From: an uncultured Clostridia bacterium
GTDB taxonomy: Bacteria > Bacillota > Clostridia > UBA1381
Assembly: GCA_947626045.1 (NCBI GenBank)
Contig: CANQQS010000009.1
Span: forward strand, 1-35,178
DNA length: 35,178 nt
Reading direction: 5' to 3'
The translations under genes and the position numbers were made by a program. This document shows, one piece after another, positions 31,433-35,178 of this stretch (the stretch's first letter is position 1; every line of letters starts with the position of its first letter). Below the pieces are notes generated by a model. The model was not told the origin of the DNA and ran no database searches. It saw nothing but the letters and a program-made list of their open reading frames with translations.

Positions 31433-31549
31433 GACCCCCTCTATGAGGGGGTCGAAATCTTTGATTTCGGGGGGTGGTGTGAAATTTTATATATCAACAA
31501 CACCCCCCAAAAGCCGTATCCGGCTTTTGACCCCCTCGTAGAGGGGGTC
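31433..31549. repeat. Cluster of perfect hairpins between convergent genes
   Basis: GACCCCCTC / GAGGGGGTC occurs twice as a 9-bp hairpin (31433-31453 and 31529-31549). Between the two lie CGAAATC / GATTTCG (31453-31469), GGGGGGTG / CACCCCCC arms (about 31469-31508), and AAAAGCCG / CGGCTTTT (about 31509-31528). The whole segment is thus a chain of inverted repeats. It lies between the ends of the MATE gene and the convergent HAD gene, and no gene fits here. Confidence 0.75.
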
Positions 31550-31586
31550 ATGCGTGTGGTTGCCCGTTTCGGTTTCTGTATCGCAC

Positions 31587-31660
31587 GGGCGACCGTGAAG
31601 GTCGCCCCTACGCCCATTATTTATAAATAGCACATCGTAGGGGCGGTCATTGGCCGCCCG
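31587..31660. repeat. GC-rich intergenic repeat, family copy C
   Basis: A hairpin at 31587-31612 (GGGCGACC...GGTCGCCCCTACG) differs from 1395-1420 only in the loop region. It is followed by a 24-bp element at 31637-31660 identical to 26943-26966. The downstream end lies 9 bp from the stop codon of the HAD gene. Confidence 0.8.
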
Positions 31661-31668
31661 TACATATT

Positions 31669-32289
31669 TCACAAAATCCTCAACAAATCCGTTACAGCGT
31701 CGATCGTCACGTCGGGGTTTTCGGCGTGACCCAATCCGTACGCGGCGAAAATCATCGGCACGTCTGCCTTTCTGCACGCGTCGAGGTCGCCCTGCGTGTC
31801 GCCGACGTAAACGGGTTTTTTTAGTTTATTCTTCTCAATCAGCATACGCATTGTAACGTCCTTCTGCGCGCCGGTATCGCCGTAGCAGAGCCAATCGGTA
31901 AAATATTTTTTTATCCCCGTCGCTTCAAACAGACACTCGATATACCCCTTCTGCGCGTTCGTCACGATAAAAAGCGGGTACCGCTTTGCAAGGCGGCGGA
32001 GCGTTTCCTCCGTGCCGTCGTAGAGCGCGGGCGGGTGCGACGCAAGATAACGGTGTTCATACGTGTAAAACACCGGTATAAGTTCGTTCATTCTCTCCTC
32101 GCTCATATCGGGGAAAACAGCCGCGAAAATCTCGTTCATCGGCTTGCCGAAAAGCTTACCGAGCTTCTCATAGTCAAGCGTAATATCGTAATCGGTACAG
32201 TCGCGCAGCGCCATGTTCCAGCTTTCGGCAACGCCCTTGCGCGAATCCCAAAGCGTGCCGTCTATGTCAAAAATAATTCCGTCGTACAT
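31669..32289 (-). CDS. HAD hydrolase, phosphoglycolate phosphatase-like
   Basis: I start at the ATG complement at 32289, 6-7 nt after GGAGGG, which gives MYDGIIFDIDGTLWD and 206 residues; the longer frame upstream has no ribosome binding site. HAD motifs are complete: DIDGT near 8-12 (nucleophile and acid aspartates), a helical cap (about 18-85), VTNAQ near 107 (motif II threonine), a lysine in AQKDVT near 141 (motif III) and YVGDTQGDLDAC near 160 (motif IV). This matches the Gph/PGP-like subfamily, which detoxifies phosphoglycolate or other small phosphate esters. The exact substrate is open. It converges on the MATE gene across a hairpin island. Confidence 0.88.
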   Translation of the reverse strand: MYDGIIFDIDGTLWDSRKGVAESWNMALRDCTDYDITLDYEKLGKLFGKPMNEIFAAVFPDMSEERMNELIPVFYTYEHRYLASHPPALYDGTEETLRRLAKRYPLFIVTNAQKGYIECLFEATGIKKYFTDWLCYGDTGAQKDVTMRMLIEKNKLKKPVYVGDTQGDLDACRKADVPMIFAAYGLGHAENPDVTIDAVTDLLRIL

Positions 32290-32337
32290 ATTATCCCTCC
32301 GACAGCAGTATACCATATATTTACGTGTAAAGCAATC

Positions 32338-32364
32338 ACACATTTTTTCGCGTTACATATTCTA
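32338..32364 (+). promoter_or_regulatory. Sigma-K/sigma-E-like promoter of the cysteine-rich gene
   Basis: AC (32338-32339), a 16-bp spacer and CATATTCTA (32356-32364) match the sporulation sigma-K pattern AC-N16/17-CATANNNTA; sigma-E uses a similar -10. I see no good sigma-A promoter in the 118-bp gap. Such a short motif can occur by chance. Confidence 0.35.
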
Positions 32365-32407
32365 TACCAAGGGATTTAACCCGAATTTACAGAAAGGAAT
32401 GATTGTA

Positions 32408-33307
32408 ATGGCAGATTGCAGAAACGCAAGTGCAAACGAAACATGCAGCGGCAGAGAGTACCCCGGTACGAACTTCAGCGACGCTGTATGTATACATACA
32501 GATAAAGTTTACGATTCGTGCCGTGATAAGGATTGTCTTGAAAATATCCGAGTGTATTTAACAAACTGCGGTCAGGAAATCGTTGACAAGGCTATAAGCG
32601 TAAAGGTGACAAAGGCGGAAGTAATATGGGTGTTCACGGACGTTGAACCCGTGCCGTTCGACAGGGGATTTTACTCGGTAGACCTTCAGTATTACTTCAA
32701 GGTAACGCTCCAGGTTTACACGGGACTCGGCAACCCGACGGAGGTTGAAGGTCTCGCGACGTTCGAAAAGAAGGTTATTCTTTTCGGCAGCGAGGGCAAC
32801 GCCAAGATATTCGAGTCGAAGTACAAGGAGGACGCGTTCGACGCGCAGCTTTGGAAAAAGACGAATATGCCCCATGCGGTAGTCGAGGTCGTAGAGCCTA
32901 TCGCGCTCGGCGCGAAGGTTCTCGACGCGAGAGATAAAAACTCTTGCTGCTGCTGTGACGACGACTTTGATATCGCGTCCGTACCGTCGGCTGTGTGCAA
33001 CGTCTTTAACGACAGCATACTCCCCGGCAACGAAACGAAGAACGTCTATGTATCGCTCGGCGTGTTCTCGATAATCAAGCTCGAAAGACACGTTCAGCTT
33101 CTTATCCCGTCGTACGACTTCTGTATTCCGACAAAGGAATGTGTATCGGCGACCGACGACAATCCGTGCGACCTGTTCGACCGTATCGACTTCCCGGTTG
33201 ACGAGTTCTTCCCGCCCGAGAGATGCGAATTTCTCAGTGACGGCGACGAAGATCCGTCCGTGTCGGGCGGCAGTCAGAACTGTGACTGCGGCTGCGGCTG
33301 TAAGTAA
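32408..33307 (+). CDS. Cysteine-rich protein of unknown function, possible spore-coat component
   Basis: The start is ATG 32408, 9 nt after AAAGGA; an in-frame ATG at 32399 abuts that site and the longer upstream frame has no site at all. The 299 residues contain no signal peptide or membrane helix. An N-terminal polar stretch holds several cysteines (CRNASANETC, CIHTDKVYDSCRDKDC), the centre is mostly beta (VIWVFTDVEPVPFDRGFYSVDLQYYFKVTLQVYTG, near 77-110), then come CCCCDDDF near 179, a second beta segment, and a C-terminal CDCGCGCK. I recall similar uncharacterised proteins in Clostridia but no named family. Clustered cysteines, lack of export signal and a sigma-K-like promoter suggest a disulfide-crosslinked spore coat protein; metal binding is the main alternative. 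Confidence 0.75.
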   Translation: MADCRNASANETCSGREYPGTNFSDAVCIHTDKVYDSCRDKDCLENIRVYLTNCGQEIVDKAISVKVTKAEVIWVFTDVEPVPFDRGFYSVDLQYYFKVTLQVYTGLGNPTEVEGLATFEKKVILFGSEGNAKIFESKYKEDAFDAQLWKKTNMPHAVVEVVEPIALGAKVLDARDKNSCCCCDDDFDIASVPSAVCNVFNDSILPGNETKNVYVSLGVFSIIKLERHVQLLIPSYDFCIPTKECVSATDDNPCDLFDRIDFPVDEFFPPERCEFLSDGDEDPSVSGGSQNCDCGCGCK

Positions 33308-33317
33308 AAACCGGTAC

Positions 33318-33355
33318 AAAAAACGCCTTCCGCATTACGCGGACGGCGTTTTTTT
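33318..33355. terminator. Bidirectional terminator between the cysteine-rich gene and apbE
   Basis: AAAAAACGCC (33318-33327) pairs with GGCGTTTTTT (from 33345), with an inner CCGC / GCGG stem. T7 follows on the plus strand and A/T tracts exist on both sides. It serves the convergent genes ending at 33307 and 33358. Confidence 0.88.
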
Positions 33356-33357
33356 CG

Positions 33358-34350
33358 TTATCCGTTTATTACCTTATATTCATACTCGCTTTCAAAGCTG
33401 TCTTTAAGTCCGTCTGTAACGTACACCTCGCCGCCGTCGGCCACAAGCACAGCCTCAAAGCCGCCGTGTTCTTTGTAATACTTTTCCGCGCCGTCAAGTC
33501 CCATGACGAACAGCGCTGTTGACAGCGCGTCCGCGAGCGCGCCGTCCTCCGACACGACCGTTACGGACGAAAGTCCGCTCTGCGCGCTCACGCCTGTTTT
33601 CGGGTCGATTATGTGGTGGTACGTTTTGCCGCCGCTCTCGAAATACCGCTGGTACCCGCCCGACGTCACGACCGCCTTATCCGTTACCGACAAAACGCCG
33701 ATATAACCCTCGCCCGACGGATTTTGCACCGCGACGCGCCACGCTCCGCCGTCCGGTCTTTCGCCGAGGCAATGCACGTTGCCGCCGAGCGACACGATCC
33801 CCGACGTGACGCCGCACTCCTTAAAAATATCGATAATGCGCCCCGACAGGTACCCCTTCGCTATGCCGCCGAGGTCAAGCTTCATGCCGTTTCCGACGCT
33901 CACGTGCGTGCCGCTCACGCTCACGCGGCGGTAATCCACGTATTTGAGAGCGTCCTTTATTTCACCGTCAGACGGCACTCGGTAATCCTTCGTGAAAAAT
34001 CCCCACAAATCCATGACGGGCGCAATCGTTATGTCAAACGCGCCGTCCGTGGACGACGATACTTCGAGAGCCGTTTCGATAAGCTCCGCCGTTTCGGGCG
34101 AAACGTCAGCCGACGCGCCGCCGTTTATCCTGCCTATGTCGCTGTCGGCGTTTCCGCGTGAAAAGAGCGTTTCGAGCCGCTTTATTTCGTTTTCGGCTTC
34201 GTCAACCGCCGATTGTGCGTCCGCGCCGTAAGCCTTTATATCCATAACGGTGTCCATCGCGAATATCGTTTTTTCGGCTTCCTTTGCGCCGCCGCACGAG
34301 GCGAGAAGCGCCGCGCACACGGTAGCCGCGAGTAAATTTTTTATCCTCAC
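33358..34350 (-). CDS. apbE: FAD:protein FMN transferase lipoprotein (ApbE)
   Basis: ApbE covalently attaches FMN to a threonine of target flavoproteins such as NQR/RNF subunits or extracellular reductases. The GTG start lies 8 nt after GGAGG (34359-34363). The 330 residues begin with a lipoprotein signal (LLASC, lipidated Cys19), so it works at the outer membrane face. Landmarks are FAMDTVMDI near 30, LFSRGNADSDIGRIN near 62, GAFDITIAPVMDLWGF near 104, KLDLGGIAKGYLSGR near 158, SLGGNVHCLG near 188, HHIIDPKTG near 242, and the magnesium-binding end DGALADALSTALFVMG near 265-280. No target flavoprotein or RNF operon is in the window. Confidence 0.93.
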   Translation of the reverse strand: MRIKNLLAATVCAALLASCGGAKEAEKTIFAMDTVMDIKAYGADAQSAVDEAENEIKRLETLFSRGNADSDIGRINGGASADVSPETAELIETALEVSSSTDGAFDITIAPVMDLWGFFTKDYRVPSDGEIKDALKYVDYRRVSVSGTHVSVGNGMKLDLGGIAKGYLSGRIIDIFKECGVTSGIVSLGGNVHCLGERPDGGAWRVAVQNPSGEGYIGVLSVTDKAVVTSGGYQRYFESGGKTYHHIIDPKTGVSAQSGLSSVTVVSEDGALADALSTALFVMGLDGAEKYYKEHGGFEAVLVADGGEVYVTDGLKDSFESEYEYKVING

Positions 34351-34381
34351 TCCGTTATCCTCCGTACATCCTCTTTATTTA

Positions 34382-34409
34382 ATTTTACCACCCGCGCCGA
34401 AAATGTCAA
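34382..34409 (-). promoter_or_regulatory. Promoter of apbE
   Basis: On the minus strand TTGACA (34404-34409) and TAAAAT (34382-34387) are 16 bp apart. The start falls near 34375, just upstream of the GGAGG. Confidence 0.7.
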
Positions 34410-34475
34410 GTGAAATCATTACGCACAATATTGTCAATATTTTACGCAAAAATCGCAAGGAATATTTGATTTTTT

Positions 34476-34493
34476 TGTGCTACAATAAGCACA
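34476..34493 (+). promoter_or_regulatory. Operator-like inverted repeat around the -10 of the GH115 gene
   Basis: TGTGCT (34476-34481) and AGCACA (34488-34493) form a 6-bp inverted repeat around ACAATA, and the possible -10 TACAAT (34481-34486) lies inside it. No good -35 is visible at 17 bp, so an activator-dependent or repressed promoter is plausible. It could also be a small hairpin at the start of the transcript. Confidence 0.4.
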
Positions 34494-34517
34494 TAATAAG
34501 CATCAAAGGGGATAAAT

Positions 34518-35178
34518 ATGGATTTTGTTATAAACGCGGGAACGCATATAGAATATGACGGAACGGACAGCGCGGTAATCAACGCCGTGAATATGCTGTC
34601 GCGCGACATAAAAAAGAAATTTACCGAACCGACGCAGGGCAATATCATAAAGTTTGCGCGTGACGCGTCGCTCGGAGAGGAGGAGTTTACCGTTACGGTC
34701 GGTGAAACGATGACCGTCACCGCGTCGGACAGCCTCGGCTTCGTGTACGGACTGCTTTACATAAGCGAAAAATTCCTCAGTATACTGCCGTTCTGGTTCT
34801 GGATGGACCAAAAAATCGAAAAGACGGACGAAATAACGGTAAAAGCGGGTGAGTATAAGTCGGTAAAGCCCGCCGTAAAATACCGCGGCTGGTTCATAAA
34901 CGACGAGGTTCTCATAATGAAGTGGGCGGTTGACGGCGACAGCGAGGAACCGTGGCGTATGGCGTTTGAGGCGCTTCTGCGCTGCGGCGGCAACATGGTA
35001 ATACCCGGCACGGACAAAAATTCGCGCCTGCACCGCCGCCTTGCCGCCGATATGGGACTGTGGATAACGCATCATCACGCCGAACCGCTCGGCGCGGAAA
35101 TGTTCGCGAGGGCGTACCCCGACCTTAAGCCCAACTACCTCGACTACCCCGACCTTTTCCAAAAGCTGTGGGAGGATG
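34518..35178 (+). CDS. GH115-type xylan alpha-1,2-glucuronidase, N-terminal part (runs off window)
   Basis: ATG 34518 is 6 nt after AAAGGGG, and the frame is open for 220 residues to the window end. Family GH115 removes (4-O-methyl)glucuronic acid side chains from glucuronoxylan. The N-terminal part matches a GH115-like N-terminal alpha/beta region (about 1-115, with SLGFVYGLLYISEKFLSILPFWFW), and the catalytic barrel begins with KYRGWFINDE at 121-130, GNMVIPGTDKNSRLH near 158-172 and MGLWITHHHAEPLG at 179-192, the place of the conserved H-x-EP-like stretch. No signal peptide is present, so it acts in the cytoplasm on imported oligosaccharides or its export is unconventional. Family members usually exceed 800 residues, so most of the gene is missing here. 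Confidence 0.75.
   Translation, partial: MDFVINAGTHIEYDGTDSAVINAVNMLSRDIKKKFTEPTQGNIIKFARDASLGEEEFTVTVGETMTVTASDSLGFVYGLLYISEKFLSILPFWFWMDQKIEKTDEITVKAGEYKSVKPAVKYRGWFINDEVLIMKWAVDGDSEEPWRMAFEALLRCGGNMVIPGTDKNSRLHRRLAADMGLWITHHHAEPLGAEMFARAYPDLKPNYLDYPDLFQKLWED

Noticed and set aside
32213-32407. N-terminal extension of the cysteine-rich protein
   Set aside because: The extension overlaps the divergent HAD gene and the predicted promoter; the AAAGGA-spaced ATG at 32408 is a better start.

Overview
The window looks like chromosomal DNA of an anaerobic, polysaccharide-degrading Firmicute of the class Clostridia, probably a gut Oscillospiraceae-type lineage. This is inferred from the comEC-holA pair, RecX, strong AGGAGG ribosome binding sites, consensus sigma-A promoters, DUF6273 and DUF2798 proteins, plant cell-wall glycosidases, and families of short GC-rich intergenic hairpins. 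No rRNA, complete tRNA, CRISPR array, insertion sequence or transposase was found.

Layout. Positions 1-723 look like the right end of an integrated element. There is the 3' part of an AT-rich membrane-protein gene, then a non-coding tail with integrase-arm-like repeats, ending in a 20-nt copy of a tmRNA (ssrA) 3' end. Positions 724-1522 carry no gene and are packed with hairpins, including a duplicated nested palindrome. Positions 1523-18912 hold two divergently transcribed secreted giants: a multidomain GH51 alpha-L-arabinofuranosidase (1518 aa, minus) and a 4188-aa protein with nine DUF6273 units followed by MBG-like, Ig-like, chitobiase-C-like and cohesin-like domains (plus). Their extreme C-termini are related.

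Positions 19044-19745 hold a DUF2798 membrane protein behind a structured leader that ends in an intrinsic terminator just before the ribosome binding site, so it is a riboswitch or attenuator candidate. On the minus strand follow an orphan larB and an SH3-NlpC/P60 cell-wall hydrolase. The hydrolase has a perfect-consensus promoter and three 11-bp-phased WalR-like boxes. The operon comEC-holA-nagZ (plus) follows, then a repeat island, then ilvA-HD phosphohydrolase-recX-MATE (plus), a second hairpin island, a HAD phosphatase (minus), a cysteine-rich unknown protein behind a sigma-K-like promoter (plus), an ApbE lipoprotein (minus), and the start of a GH115 alpha-glucuronidase (plus) that runs off the window.

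How the genes fit together. GH51 arabinofuranosidase outside the cell and GH115 glucuronidase, apparently inside it, both act on side chains of glucuronoarabinoxylan. The secreted DUF6273 giant is divergent from the arabinofuranosidase and shares its terminal module, so it may be a surface adhesion or carbohydrate-binding partner. NlpC/P60 and NagZ belong to peptidoglycan turnover. The remaining genes are housekeeping (DNA uptake, replication, recombination control, threonine catabolism, efflux). The best candidates for new biology are the DUF6273 giant, the DUF2798 leader, the ssrA-associated island end with its cut cargo gene, and the cysteine-rich probable spore protein.
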